Assembly (NCBI GenBank): GCA_021613375.1
Contig: CM038703.1
Coordinates: 20,020,194 to 20,084,193, forward strand
Reading direction: 5' to 3'
Source of the DNA: Megaleporinus macrocephalus
Lineage: Eukaryota > Chordata > Actinopteri > Characiformes > Anostomidae
DNA length: 64,000 bases
Numbering within the stretch: position 1 is the stretch's first letter; each line of letters begins with the position of its first letter. Below are positions 31,331 to 41,850 of this stretch, one piece after another. The translations under genes and the position numbers were made by a program. Under the pieces are notes generated by a model. It ran no database searches and was not told the origin of the DNA. It saw only the letters and a list, made by a program, of their open reading frames with translations.

Positions 31331-31700
31331 TTGTATGCAGAGGTTTGAACACCCCTAGTCATATGCCATGTTTGTTGACATGACATTTATTTCTAAGCAG
31401 CTTCTATTTATTAACCCTATTAATTATATACCAAACCTTAAAATGTGCCATAGCTTTTGAATAAGCCCCATAATTTATGTTTTTGGTCAGGATTCTGAAG
31501 TCAGCAAATAAACTGTGCTGATGTGTGTTCCCTGTAGAGGATGTGTTTTCAAAATCAACAAAACATTACATTTGTCATATTACATATGATTGTGTACATC
31601 ATGTTATTTTGTTTATTTACTTCTTCTTTGTAACTTAAAGTGGAGAAATTGTGTGGAAAGTGCAGGTTCTTTACTTCTTAATCAGTATCACTTATGTGGT
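31330..31700. mobile_element. Degenerate DNA-transposon remnant
   Basis: TACAGTTGTATGCAGAGGTT followed by TGAACACCCCTAGTCAT at 31,326-31,362 resembles the terminal repeat of a common fish nonautonomous element (CAGTxGxATGCAAAAGTTTxGGCACCCCTGGTCA). Downstream sequence is AT-rich and the other end is not identified, so only the left part is supported. Confidence 0.4.
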
Positions 31701-31929
31701 TGTAGAAGAGGAGATATTTTATTATGATTCGTATTTAATGAACAGTTATTGTTTAGTGTGGCCTTGTTTTGCAAATAGAAAATACGAACATTAACATTTC
31801 TGTATATTATTAATATATAACTACTGACATATAAACAAACAGCATAATCAGAAGTGTGAACTTGAACCTGTGAAATGTAAATTAAACAAAGATAAATACT
31901 AAAGCAGTACTTTTTTAAAATGTCAGTAT

Positions 31930-32450
31930 TCATGCAGTTCGCAATTTGATTCAGTTAATCTAATAATATATCTTGTCCTCTATGTCTTGGGAAAGTGAGC
32001 AGTGGGAGGTAATGTGGGGGGATTTAACCACTACTGTTATAATAGGAAATCCTTGCTATGAACTCTGAAATATTCATAGTTTTGTTGTTGTTGTTGTTGT
32101 TGTTTTTGTAACAGGCACCAATTAAAGAAAATGTCTGATTTTAACATCCTCTGAAGAGGTAAAACACATTCATTAAACTGTGGACATGATTCGCATTTGG
32201 ATGATAATGAATGTGATGCTAAAATGATCTGCATGCATTCAAACAAAAATACAAAAATACTTTTCAGCAATTTCAAAACATAAGAACTGACAGGAAATGC
32301 CAAGATTCTCAGGAATAAAGTCCTTGTGTGGGTAGCTATAGAATACAGTTGTTTAGTTTTGCCCTTGACTCTTTTTAGGAGTTGTGAATGGTTTGATAAT
32401 TTTTTGATAATTGATGCTGTCTGATAACTTATGTAATCCAACTGTTTCTT
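31930..32450. other. AT-rich spacer with GTT microsatellite
   Basis: Holds a (TTG)8-type microsatellite at about 32,082-32,104. The minus-strand open frame here includes the poly-Gln read from this repeat and is not a gene. Confidence 0.5.
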
Positions 32451-32454
32451 TATT

Positions 32455-32990
32455 TTATGCTTTAACTAGTTGAGAGACCTGCAGGCAATACCGATCAAGC
32501 TCCATGAACATAGATATGTGACTATTACCTGCTTTTTCAACCACAACTATGTTTGGTGCTGCACTAATGCTCCAAAAGTCAGAATATTGCTGACCCTCAG
32601 GATCAGTGACCAAATAATTAAATGGCTCCAGCAGTTTATATGGCTGTAGCTCCTGCAATATGGAGATAGATGCAGTATTTAGGTGTTAATTGTAGATGTC
32701 TGGATATGTTATCATGGGTGGTCAAGCAAAAACCGTGCCTCAAAGATAACTTATCGAACATCTCCAATTAAAAAGTCCATAAGACCTTTTCTTGATATCT
32801 TGATATGGAAACCATACGTGATGCATATCAAACGGGATGTTATTTCATTTAGATTGTATAAAAGGATACTTTCTTGACCTTTCTTGTTGTTTATAAATGT
32901 ACCAGTTTCACAGAATGCAGCTGTTGCACGACAGCCTGTTCACGTCCAACTAACTATATACTTAGTGCTAATTACATAATTGCTTTTTTA
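32455..32990. other. Unclassified block
   Basis: More complex than its flanks. The minus strand of 32,455-32,658 has an open frame of 67 residues (LLEPFNYLVTDPEGQQYSD and IVVVEKAG) that looks protein-like but matches no family I recognise. It may be a decayed mobile-element fragment or chance. Confidence 0.25.
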
Positions 32991-32999
32991 AGTAGTATA

Positions 33000-33830
33000 T
33001 CAAAATCACAGTAATGACTCTAGACTTCAAAGGGTTAAATGCTCCTAGCAGGTGAGGCTGTAGCTGACAGATGGTGTTTGTGAGTGACGCTTGTTCCCAG
33101 TCGATCGGAGCACCGGGAAGCACGAGGGAGTGTGTTCTCCTCAGAGCGTCCGTCGGCATATGTCACGCAGTGGCCTACACTCGCTGAAGGATGACGCTCA
33201 CACCAGCTTCCTTCGGTGGCCCTGCTGAGCAGGGGGCGTTAATCATCTCTAACACAAACTCCCACACTCTTCAGACTGGTAAATAACTGAAGACCCAGCA
33301 CTGGCAAAACCTCCACTGCGCTAGCCATCGTTCCATGGCAGGAAAAGAACCCAGCTCCTCAGCACTGTTGGCTTACGATGAAGTCGTAAGGCGAGAGAAT
33401 GGCCCATAAGCGGAGCTGCGCCTCGGCCAGGGCGGACCAGAGGGGGGGTCACGGTGTGGGCCGCCGAAATGCAAAGGGTTGGTAGGGGGATGATCGACTC
33501 CAACTGTCTACGCTCGGCCATGTCCAACTGGAAAGCAGCGAGGCGATAACACGGGGAAGCGCCGATTAGGCCAAGCTGATCCCAGGCAAAGCCAATTCAG
33601 ATGGCTATGAAACCTCGGGGCTAGGGAGTGTAAGCTGGCACGAAGGCCGGGGCTGGGCCACGCCGCTTCCAGCTGGAGCGGAGAAAGCCCACTCCGTACA
33701 GAACCGTCCCGGCCCGCCTTGGCCGTCTCCGGTCCCTGCTGGCCATCGGGGACAGAATATGTTTTGCGTGTGCGTGTTTTCCCCCACCCCAAACCCCCCA
33801 CCCCCCCCTCTGTATTTCCCGAAGACAAAT
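33000..33830. promoter_or_regulatory. CpG-rich candidate regulatory block
   Basis: An unusually GC- and CpG-rich 800-bp stretch in an AT-rich desert, with words such as CCAGTCGATCGGAGCACCGG, GAGCGTCCGTCGGC, GGGCCGCCGAAATGC and GGAAGCGCCGATTAGG. A developmental enhancer, an orphan CpG island or an unannotated promoter are all possible. Open frames on the minus strand (33,508-33,992) overlap in several phases with no domain. A poly-C patch closes the block at 33,781-33,810. Confidence 0.42.
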
Positions 33831-33834
33831 ACAG

Positions 33835-34175
33835 TCTGCCTTCATGCTATAACAGCCATTACTTAATTGTGCCGGATTTTCCGAGCAGAGTGTTGCTTTA
33901 ATTAAGCAGCTAATTGCAATGTAGCTCTTGATTAGCTTTGGGGGATGGGAATGTTCAGGCAGGCTGATATGTTGTGCACACTTCAGAATCATTTACAGAA
34001 ATTGAAGCTAATTTCGCTCTCTGTGTCTATGGCTGCATTAATTTAATTTGGGTTGCTTTTAGCTCATTAACACTTCTAATTAATACGTTGACATCACTAT
34101 TAAGATGTCTCTTTGAAATTGGCGTCTCCAGATAATCAGGATGGAGAGAAGGCTGACGGATGGAATGGAGATGGC
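33835..34175. promoter_or_regulatory. Candidate conserved noncoding element, homeodomain-dense
   Basis: Contains CATTACTTAATTGTGCC, GCTTTAATTAAGCAGCTAAT (33,894-33,913) continuing TGCAA, CTTGATTAGCTTTGG, GCATTAATTTAATTTGGG, and AGCTCATTAACACTTCTAAT followed by TAATACG. At least eight ATTA/TAAT cores in about 340 bp. The motif AATTAAGC-AGCTAATT echoes the palindrome at 18,830. Confidence 0.52.
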
Positions 34176-34230
34176 GACTGGAGAGGGAGAGAGCGAGCGA
34201 GGGAGGGAGAGGGAGAGAGAGAGAGAAAAG
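34175..34230. repeat. GA-rich simple repeat
   Basis: Imperfect GA/GGGA repeats (GAGGGAGAGAGCGAGCGAGG and onwards). Confidence 0.85.
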
Positions 34231-34234
34231 CACT

Positions 34235-34590
34235 CAGTAGGAGAATAAGGGACTGTGCCATCCTCATTTGTAAATCACCAGCAGTGTATGATCATGAACA
34301 CTAATAGGGCTTTGTGGCAGGCTGGTAAATTGGAAATGAAAGGCAAGTTGATTGTTTTAGATTTGATGGAGGTTACGGTGCGTCTAGGTGCGTGTGCGCG
34401 CACGCACTCTGGCTCGCACTGGGGGAGCGGGTGGGCGCGAGGGCTGGGTTGTGGGGGGTGCCGGTGGGGGTGCCGGTGCTCGGGTTGCTGGTACGGGCCA
34501 GATGCAGTACACAGCTGAATCCCACGCTCCACTGCCTCTGTGTTTGGGTTTGTCACTTTAATGAGCAGAATTTAGTGACTATGGGAGTAT
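34235..34590. promoter_or_regulatory. Candidate conserved element with GC-rich tail
   Basis: The first half is unique with moderate AT content. The second half (34,380-34,500) is G-rich with alternating GCGTGTGCGCGCACGCAC, a possible Z-DNA-forming stretch, and GGGGTGCCGGTGGGGGTGCC repeats. No coding evidence. Confidence 0.3.
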
Positions 34591-34599
34591 AATCCTCAG

Positions 34600-35260
34600 G
34601 GTGAGGCTGCTATCCAGTTCATCACACTGTCATCGCTCTCGGCTTTTTCCTCTCCCGGTCCCATGCCTGGTCTTCCACGGCCCCGCAATCAAATAAATTT
34701 AGCCGCGTATTTGTATTTAATTTTCAATGCTCAGATATCCGTAAATGTTTGCTGAGTAAAGAGGCCTCACTTTTTAACGGGGAGGAGGCCCATCTGTTCC
34801 GCCGCTTCCGAGGAGAGGAGCTGGCCTTCAGAGGCATTATCTATGCTATGATAATAACTGCATAATTAAAACCAGCCAGGGGTGACATTATAAAAGTCTG
34901 AACTTGTCACCTCGGATATTAAACAAAAGGCAGTTGTCAAAAAGCAGAAGCTCGTGGCGAGGGCTGCAAGAGACAGTCTTTAAATCGACATGGAAGTTGT
35001 TTGTTCAAGTGACGTTTATATGCGTCGTGTGCGTATGCATTATGCAGTATTGCTGACACGGGCAGCTCGCACAGTAAATCGTGTCATGATACGCGGTAGC
35101 AGCTGTCACTTTCAAACAGGTTAGCGTCCACGCAGAACTAATATTTTCAATTCGCGTTGTGATTATGCGCCATAAATTGGGTTTAAGAGCAAAATACCTA
35201 CAAGGGCGGCATATGTTCACGTTACGTCATAAAAAGAGAGATGTGCGTTCAGGACAGGCT
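34600..35260. promoter_or_regulatory. Candidate conserved noncoding element cluster
   Basis: Unique balanced sequence with CAATCAAATAAATTTAGCCG, GTATTTAATTTTCAATGC, GCTATGATAATAACTGCATA followed by ATTAAAACC, and a CpG-containing end (GTGACGTTTATATGCGTCGT, CAATTCGCGTTGTG). No gene or repeat. Confidence 0.45.
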
Positions 35261-35645
35261 CACGATTGACTTGCTTTGCCTTCCGGTCCTATCAGGACCT
35301 GCAAATCAACAGGGAGGAGGTGTGGTGAAAACACTGCTTATTTAACAGATAAATCAATGGTCATCTCCTGCACTTTCCCTAAAAGCTCGGCTTTTTTTTT
35401 TGTTGTTGTTGTTGTTGTGTGTGGGGGGGGTGGAGTTTGAAGCATTCTCTTGGATACAATCCTGCTGTAAAAAGCCTTCTGTTTAGCACTTCATTAAAAA
35501 GTGCCTTGGAATAAGAGTCACCAGGGACATGATCCCAGCGTCATGTGGAAAAGCCATCAACAGCTGCATCAATTAACCCCCCGGCCCCCCGGGGCCCATT
35601 AGCAGGAGAAACACCCTTTAAAATTGCATATGCTTCCTATTACGC
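35260..35645. promoter_or_regulatory. Mixed block: GTT/G microsatellite and candidate element
   Basis: A T-run and (GTT)6 with a G-run lie at 35,391-35,430. The part 35,450-35,640 is unique, with CACTTCATTAAAAAGTGCC, a perfect hairpin-like CACTT...AAGTG, GCATCAATTAACC and a GC-rich CCCGGCCCCCCGGGGCC patch. Confidence 0.35.
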
Positions 35646-35649
35646 TAGA

Positions 35650-36210
35650 AACGACTCATGCCGGTAAACGGCCTTATTTGCTTTAACTATAGGATTACGT
35701 TTGTAAAAGTGTCTGGCGAGGCACGCACACTTTTGTGTGTGGATGCACATGTTGGAATGGATTTCGCACAACCTGTTTGGGCACAAAGGGCAGCCTTTTA
35801 CTGCGAGAAAGCACAGCAGACACAGAGGCCTTGGACAAGTACAGTAGTTACGGCAGACCTCTCTGACCTCTCTGTACCCTCATTACCATCAAAGATGTTT
35901 TAGTAGCTACTAAAAAAAAAGTAAAAAGGCCACTGGTTTAGACTATAGTCACTGTTGTAATAAAGCCTCATATCTTTCAAATGGCACCTTATTATAGGTA
36001 AAGTGGGAAAAGTCACTCTTAACTTTCATTTACAGTTCCGTTTATTTTATTCCAAGTAATTTTAGACTGTTTCTGTTGGTTTGTTTGGTGTGAAGCGTTA
36101 ATAAATGGTGTCTTTGGAGCAATACCAGAGAAGAGCCACGTTTGGATTACTAGAGAACCTTTCAGTGTACCCACTATTGTAAATGAGCATGAAACCACAC
36201 TTTTTATGTT
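35650..36210. other. Spacer, nothing recognised
   Basis: Unique AT-rich sequence; an 81-codon plus-strand frame (35,658-35,903) has no family resemblance. Confidence 0.4.
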
Positions 36211-36214
36211 GCGG

Positions 36215-36650
36215 GTCAAAAGAGCAATGTTTAGAAGACATACCTTTGTGAGGTTAAAGGCTGATGTTGGACAAGAGGACTTGTTCTAGTTCTTTCTAAA
36301 GGTTGTTGATGTTGTTGAGGTCTGGACTCCAGTCCAAACTCACCCAATCAGCCTTTAAGAAGCTTGCTTTGTGCAATGGGTTGCAGGCATGCTCGAACAG
36401 AAAAGGGGCTTCCTCAAACTGAAGCATTAAGATTTCCCTTTACTGGAGCTAAAGGGTCTCAGCAAATCCCTAAAAAAGAACCAAACTTTACAGTCGGCAC
36501 AATGCAGTGGTTCCTAATCACTTTAAATTTTTTATAATGCCTCTCATAGTTAATCACGGAATATCTAGGAGGGAGCAAATCTTACCATGGCAGTGGTACC
36601 ATGGTAGCATGGTAGTACCACGCTTGAAGGTACAAACAATTCTGTGGTTT
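36215..36650 (-). mobile_element. Second dead Tc1-like transposon, internally deleted
   Basis: Shares diagnostic words with the element at 10,505-11,560 and with fish Tc1 elements, in the same orientation: GTCAAAAGAGCAATGTTT, GGCTGATGTTGGACAAGAGG, GCTTGCTTTGTGCAATGGGT, GAAGCATTAAGATTTCCCTT, CCAAACTTTACAGTCGGCAC, CGGAATATCTAGGAGGGAGC and TACCACGCTTGAAGG. Only about 435 bp remain, with large internal deletions; no intact frame. ACCATGGTAGCATGGTAGTACC near 36,598 is a small local duplication. Confidence 0.8.
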
Positions 36651-36654
36651 AGAA

Positions 36655-37280
36655 ACATTCCATGAATCTCACATCGTTTTTCATTCTTTCGTTCTTAAGA
36701 CAGAAGAAAACATCTAAGATATTGCTGAATTTGGTCACATGATTGTTAAGCCTCAAAGTGTAAAGACTCTCACCAATTTACCCATTTAATTGTTTTTCTT
36801 CAATTTTTTAAAGGTTCCTAACATCTCATTTAAAGAAATATTCTCAAAAAAAAAGCGTCCATTGAAAGCTACTTAAGTGAACTAAAAAACAGTTCCCCTG
36901 TGGCATCACTCCAAACTCTGTAAACACTTGCCTAACATGTTTCTGACTGAGAACATTGGGAGCCGTGTCGTCTTGCTGCCTTTGGAAATCTTAACAAAGG
37001 ACCAATCAAAGAATCCTTACCGAAAGTGATGGAGACAGTGGGGAGTCTTGTAATCACTACAGGCGAGACTTAAGGAAGCTTTCTCGTTTAAGTTATTACC
37101 TGCACAGTGTGCTGATCGGACAAAGTTTTAGCTTGTTATTGAAATAGTAAATACTGTGGTGTAGGGAGTCAGCTCTGAGGGGAAAAGAGAATTTACAGTT
37201 CCACTACAACACTGCTTCCCCTGCAAAACATGCGCACACTCACAGAACAGATAAACGGGAGTTAAAAATGAACCTTCCCG
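36655..37280. other. Spacer, nothing recognised
   Basis: AT-rich unique sequence with no frames or motifs of note. Confidence 0.4.
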
Positions 37281-37284
37281 CTAT

Positions 37285-37990
37285 CCACATTAGAAACTGG
37301 CACTAGACCCTATGATCGTGCAGTTCAAACGTGCTCCAGATTTTGCATGTAATTAATAGACAGCTATTCTGTTTAATCCAAGGTGAAGCTCATTAATTCA
37401 ATTTTTTTCTTTTTTTTTTTTGCACTGCAAGTGATTTCTTGAGCAAAGGTATTTTGAATGTTAATACTGTGACTTGCTCTAATGCAACCAGACATTTTGA
37501 GGACACCTCGGAGTTTCCAGGGTGGGGTAAAACCTCAGAAGCACTCAGACCATTCGTGATGCGGAATTAAAATGACATGCCTCCATCTCCGAATTTTCCG
37601 CCTAATCCCAGCTATTTTGTTTTGTGGTATATTTGTAATATTACTCAGGCGAGTTTTTAATGACTGCGATAGGCTAAATCTGCGGGCATCATCCGCACTG
37701 TCCTTTACAGGCGTGAATTAGCCTGTATTTTTGGAGACGAGCTGTATGTTTTTGTCAGGGCTGCGCGGGGAGGATATCTGGAACGTTAACGTGACAGACA
37801 AATGTGAGGAAACAAATAAGCCCTTAACGTTCAATAGAGTGGCGTAGTCGGTGGCACTGTTTATCCCTGAATAAGCACTGACAACACAGCCCAGATGCAT
37901 TAGCAAACCCCAGACCAAATCAAGAGTAATAAAAATCATTCATTTTGGTTAATGAGGATATTAACAGCCACGGTAGTGTTTAAGCACAAA
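37285..37990. promoter_or_regulatory. Candidate conserved noncoding element cluster
   Basis: Contains GCATGTAATTAATAGACAGC (about 37,346), AAGCTCATTAATTCAATT, CGCCTAATCCCAGC (bicoid/Otx-type TAATCC), GCGTGAATTAGCC and GGTTAATGAGGATATTAACA in unique sequence with a T-run at 37,400-37,420. Confidence 0.47.
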
Positions 37991-37999
37991 CAAGAACAA

Positions 38000-38530
38000 C
38001 AACATTAATAATTGCAACTCTCTAGCGCTCAGCTGATGTAAGCTTTTAATAATTAACAAGTCTCTGTCTTATCCCCTAAAGGGTTGACTCCTATTATCCA
38101 ACCAAGTTACAAACGGGTAATTACTCCGCCACCGGATGGTCAAAACAGCCATCTCAGATGTCTCCCAGTCGACGGTCAGAATTCATTTCAATCACTCTTC
38201 CGTTCGTAAGCACGTGTATTGTTAGCAAGCGGGAAACTTGACATTTTGACTTGTTTAGCTGCTATTTTTTTCCCCCCATTTATTAGAGGATTACTCTTTT
38301 TAGCTCCTGTGTTTACATATTAGTGCTAATCCAATTGAGTCAACAAGGGCACTTAGCATTGGCTGAGAACTGGGACTTAGAGGGGAGGGAGTGGTTATTA
38401 ATTTAAGACTTATTCCCCATTTTAAGCTTTCAGGGAAATAGTTCTGAAACATCTGTTATGACAATCGCAGCAAATGGAGTGCTTTCTGGGTTAATGACTC
38501 AGCCGTGGCAGGGCCACGTTCTGGCCTGCA
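38000..38530. promoter_or_regulatory. Candidate conserved noncoding element
   Basis: Contains CTTTTAATAATTAACAAG, GGGTAATTACTCCGCC (38,116), CATATTAGTGCTAATCCAAT, GGTTATTAATTTAAGAC and GGGTTAATGACTCAGCC (AP-1/Maf-like TGACTCA). Dense homeodomain cores in balanced, unique sequence. Confidence 0.47.
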
Positions 38531-38940
38531 GAGGGTGCTGCCGAGTCCTCTTCAGCCCGAGTGGAATAGTTCTGACGTGGGCTTGTTGTGGGAGTGAAGA
38601 AGGGACAAACAAGTCGGCCTGAAAGCGAAAGGCTCTGCCAGAAGCTGTAGGTGTCTCCGTCAGGGGGGCAAGAGCGCCGGAGCCATGGGATGTTTGCGCT
38701 CAGTTGTCGGGTTGATTTAAGGCCGAATGTCCCTCTGTAAGGAGGATGTTGATCCTTGAGCTCGGCCGCGACCCTTCCCCCTGATCTTTGACCTCCCAGG
38801 ACATCCCCTGTCAGCTGAAACTAATTAGAGCTTGATGACGTGTGACGAGCTTGCTTTCTAATGACAAAAATAGTAGTCTCCGAGGACTTTGCCAGGGGAA
38901 ATGAAGAAAGAGTGTTGACGTACGCAGCAAGCTATAGTGC
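38530..38940. promoter_or_regulatory. Candidate conserved noncoding element
   Basis: GC-balanced unique block ending with CTGAAACTAATTAGAGCTTG (38,816), ATGACGTGTGACGAG (CRE-like TGACGT) and TTTCTAATGAC. No coding evidence. Confidence 0.42.
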
Positions 38941-39019
38941 AACAGTGAGGATAGCTTAAAAAAAAGAATGTGAATGACTCTGCATCACTCAATACTGTAC
39001 ATGTTGCTAGAGAAAGGTC

Positions 39020-39600
39020 TCGTTATCAGAATACTGGGAGATGCTAATATATTGGAGCTTTTTAAAGACCGCTTCAGCTGTAGTCCTATCATTATGAAAG
39101 CAGAACATCAAGGGAAGGAAACTAGAGCAAATTCCCAGTGAAAACATTTAGCTGTCTTCTATCCTCAAACAGCATTTAATTTCATTTAGTGCTGCCGCTA
39201 ACCCGCCTGTCACACGCGTCTCCATCTAGTGCTGAATTTATGCTTTGTACAGTCTATTGGCTCATCAGCAGACCAATATTTGTGTACTTCGACCATTTAT
39301 CCTCCCCTAATTAGTCCCAGATCAATAGCCCCAATTGATTTAGCAATGCACTTAGAGCTTTAGAAGGTGTCATATAGCAGACTGGTGTGCAACTCCACCA
39401 TTAGAAGCTTAATGCGCTGAAATAGGTGGCAGCGTTAAGGATGGAGGGAAAAAAGATCCCCTCCTTTACCATTAGCTGGCTCTAAGGTGCATGCTTTGAC
39501 ATGAAGCAGTGTCTGCGGCTGTGCTCAGATGAGAATTTTATCATTAATCATTAGTTGCCTCCTCTCTTTCCTCCAGGCTTGGGGCTGATGTTGGCTAATT
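39020..39600. promoter_or_regulatory. Candidate conserved noncoding element cluster
   Basis: Very enhancer-like: GCATTTAATTTCATTTAGTG, CTGAATTTATGC, CGACCATTTATCCTCCCCTA followed by ATTAG, CCCCAATTGATTTAGC, CCATTAGAAGCTTAATGCGC, TTTATCATTAATCATTAG and GGCTAATTAAGCGG. Unique and balanced across nearly 600 bp. Confidence 0.5.
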
Positions 39601-39960
39601 AAGCGGTGCTGGGTGTCACTGATGCCGCGAGATTTCCCTGTCATAGCCAGGGAGCCACTCCTTCAAACAGGAGCATGGCGTGAGCTGGCTTTTGTCATCT
39701 CTCTGTCTCCGCAGGGGAAGGTTCTGGGCCTCAGTGGCACCGCAGACAACCTGAACAACAGCAATCACAGCCGCTTTCACACCAGACCCTCTTCAGCACG
39801 GTCAGCCTGCGCTGGTGTAAATTAAGCACAGAAAGGCGCGCGGGCCATCATTTGGAGATTAGTCAACGGCCACAAAAGAACAGCAATAAGTAAACGTCCC
39901 GCCACGGAAACCGCTCCGAATCTTTTGAGTGGCGGAAAATATACTGTATCGCACGACTAC
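39600..39960. promoter_or_regulatory. Candidate conserved noncoding element, GC-richer
   Basis: GC-rich unique sequence continuing the block to the left. A 70-codon plus-strand frame (39,613-39,825) has no domain. Contains GCACAGAAAGGCGCGCGGG and GATTAGTCAACGG. Confidence 0.35.
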
Positions 39961-39989
39961 AACAAAGAGTTGAGTATGAAACCGACCTT

Positions 39990-40300
39990 GTTTGGCACTT
40001 TACTGAAGTGCCAGTGTGATTATGAGCCACAATAACTTATTTGAGCGTACAAAAAAAGAGAAGCGAGTGGTGTTGGTGAATAATAAGTCCTTTGTGTGAG
40101 GTAGGACCCACTCTTGCAAAGTAACACCCATTAAAAGCTCATTTGCACTGCTAGGCACTTCATTAATGCAGGGGATAGTGAAATCACACCAATAGAGCGG
40201 AGTGTAACCCCAGGGCACTGGCAGAGGCCGGGGTTCACCCTGCCAGCAAACTCGCACCACAGCTCATTTACACTGGGGATTACCACTGGCCAGGGTGTTT
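39990..40300. promoter_or_regulatory. Candidate conserved noncoding element
   Basis: Unique block with GGCACTTTACTGAAGTGCC (an imperfect hairpin, 39,993), CACCCATTAAAAGC, CTTCATTAATGCAGG and CACCAATAGAGCGG. No frame with family resemblance. Confidence 0.38.
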
Positions 40301-40565
40301 ACTGTTTTACTGTTTACTCACATGTGAGCGAGTGCAGCCCCAGACATAAGTCATCGTTTTCAGCACAGACATTATGCCGCTCTTATGCAGATGAGGGTTT
40401 GGTACAAGTGACATGAAGGTGATCGTGTAAAAGGATGCCAATGATAAATTCATCATGGGAAGAAAAAAAAACTTTATACTAACAATAATAAAATTAACAG
40501 CCACAGTAAGGAAGTAAAGGAACTCACCTACACATCAGTTAACCAATAACTTATCTGGAAATATA
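40300..40565. other. Spacer, nothing recognised
   Basis: AT-rich unique sequence ahead of the trinucleotide repeat cluster. Confidence 0.4.
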
Positions 40566-40568
40566 ACA

Positions 40569-40569
40569 A

Positions 40570-40653
<84 letters not shown>

Positions 40654-41130
40654 TAATAATAAAAAAAAAATAATAATAGTAAATTAATTGTTGTTGTTGT
40701 TGGTCTTGTTGTTATTGTTGTATGTGATATTTATTTTATTAGTCATTGTTCATTACAGTAATATACATTTATTGGCAACAACAAATAACAATAACACAAT
40801 AACAAGGTGCATGACAATAATAATAATAATAATAAAAATGATAACAATACTACTACTTCTGCTAATACTAATAATAATAATAATGAAATATAGTTTAATG
40901 GTATTTTTTTGAATGATAGTATTTACCTTATTCAACATTTATACTACTACTACTACAACTTCTTCCTATTATTATTTTTTTTATTTGTGGTAGTGGTAGT
41001 AGTAGTAGTAATAATGATAATAATAATAATAATAATAATAATGGTATTATTGTTTGATATTAACAATGACGATTATTATTATTTGTTCTTCTTCCTCTTA
41101 CTTCTTCCTATTACTAGAATTATTAATAAT
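40569..41130. repeat. Trinucleotide microsatellite cluster: (ACT)n, (AAT)n and interrupted derivatives
   Basis: A pure ACT run (about 40,571-40,612) changes directly into AAT repeats (40,613-40,680). After unique sequence come further AAT/ATT, GTT, TAG and TAT runs (40,817-40,836, 40,867-40,884, 40,940-41,085). Hydrophobic open frames in this stretch (poly Leu/Ile/Tyr) are repeat artefacts. Confidence 0.95.
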
Positions 41131-41149
41131 TATCCATTTATGAGTTAAT

Positions 41150-41520
41150 TAGTTAATTATTCTGGAATTATTTCAGGCTCTCTTCTATCTAAGTTAACAC
41201 TTCTCCAGGCCAGGCTGTAGTTCGGTCGTCCTCCAGCAGATGCCAGATCAACCCCCCTCCCCCCTCCCCCACACAACACCCGCCCCCACCACCACCACCA
41301 CACCCCGGTCCCTCTTCCCCAGCGGACCGTTCTGTCTCTGGGTCTCAATGAATTTCCCTCCCTTTTCATCACTCTCTGATGTCCAGCTGCTCCTGTCAAC
41401 ACCTTCTTACAGCAGGCAATTCATCGCTACACGCGGGCAGCTGAGACCCCCGTGATGAACTTCAATCTGCTCTCCGCAGAGGGGGCTGAGGCCCGGGGCC
41501 GCCTAATCAAGGGGAAACAC
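41150..41520. promoter_or_regulatory. Candidate conserved element with C-rich patch
   Basis: GC-rich block with a CCCCCTCCCC and CACCACCACC stretch (41,250-41,305), followed by unique sequence with GTCTCAATGAATTTCCC and GGCCGCCTAATCAAGGGG. Plus- and minus-strand frames have only low-complexity sequence. Confidence 0.35.
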
Positions 41521-41529
41521 CCCCTTCAG

Positions 41530-41850
41530 GAGGAGGGTGGGTAGGGGTAAAAGTGAAGGGGGGGGCACACACGCGGACAGATTGAGCCCGAGTTGCCCCC
41601 CGTAATTATCTTCTCATTGGCCTCGCGCCGCAAGCTGGCGCCTCCGAAGCAGCAGCAGGCTCCGCCCACCTTGCCCCCCCCCCCAAAAAACCTTACTCGT
41701 GCGCGCGCTCTCGCTGTTCTCAGTTTTAAGAAAAGGTCCGGCGCGTGCACGCTGTCTACGATAACGCGCGCGGCTCTCCGCCGTGGGTCTTTGATTATTT
41801 CCAAGGCGGTGGAAAACAGCCCCCGGGGTGGTAGGTGGGTAAAGGAGGGG
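41530..41850. promoter_or_regulatory. CpG-island-like block, possible orphan promoter or enhancer
   Basis: The most CpG-dense part of the desert: CTCGCGCCGCAAGCTGGCGC, GTGCGCGCGCTCTCGC, GTCCGGCGCGTGCACGC, ACGATAACGCGCGCGGC and CTCCGCCGTGGGTC, interrupted by a poly-C/A patch (41,675-41,690). No splice sites or frame of interest follow. It could be the start of a noncoding transcript or a poised regulatory CpG island. Confidence 0.45.

Noticed and set aside
32455..32658. 67-codon minus-strand frame with protein-like composition
   Set aside because: Looks plausible as old transposon coding sequence but I could not match it to any family, so it is listed only as unclassified.
33508..33992. Overlapping minus-strand frames of 60-123 codons
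   Set aside because: Three frames overlap in different phases within a CpG-rich block that has few stops by composition; none shows a domain.
40688..41148. Hydrophobic short frames resembling membrane peptides
   Set aside because: Translation of AAT/ATT/ACT trinucleotide repeats; no start context or domain.
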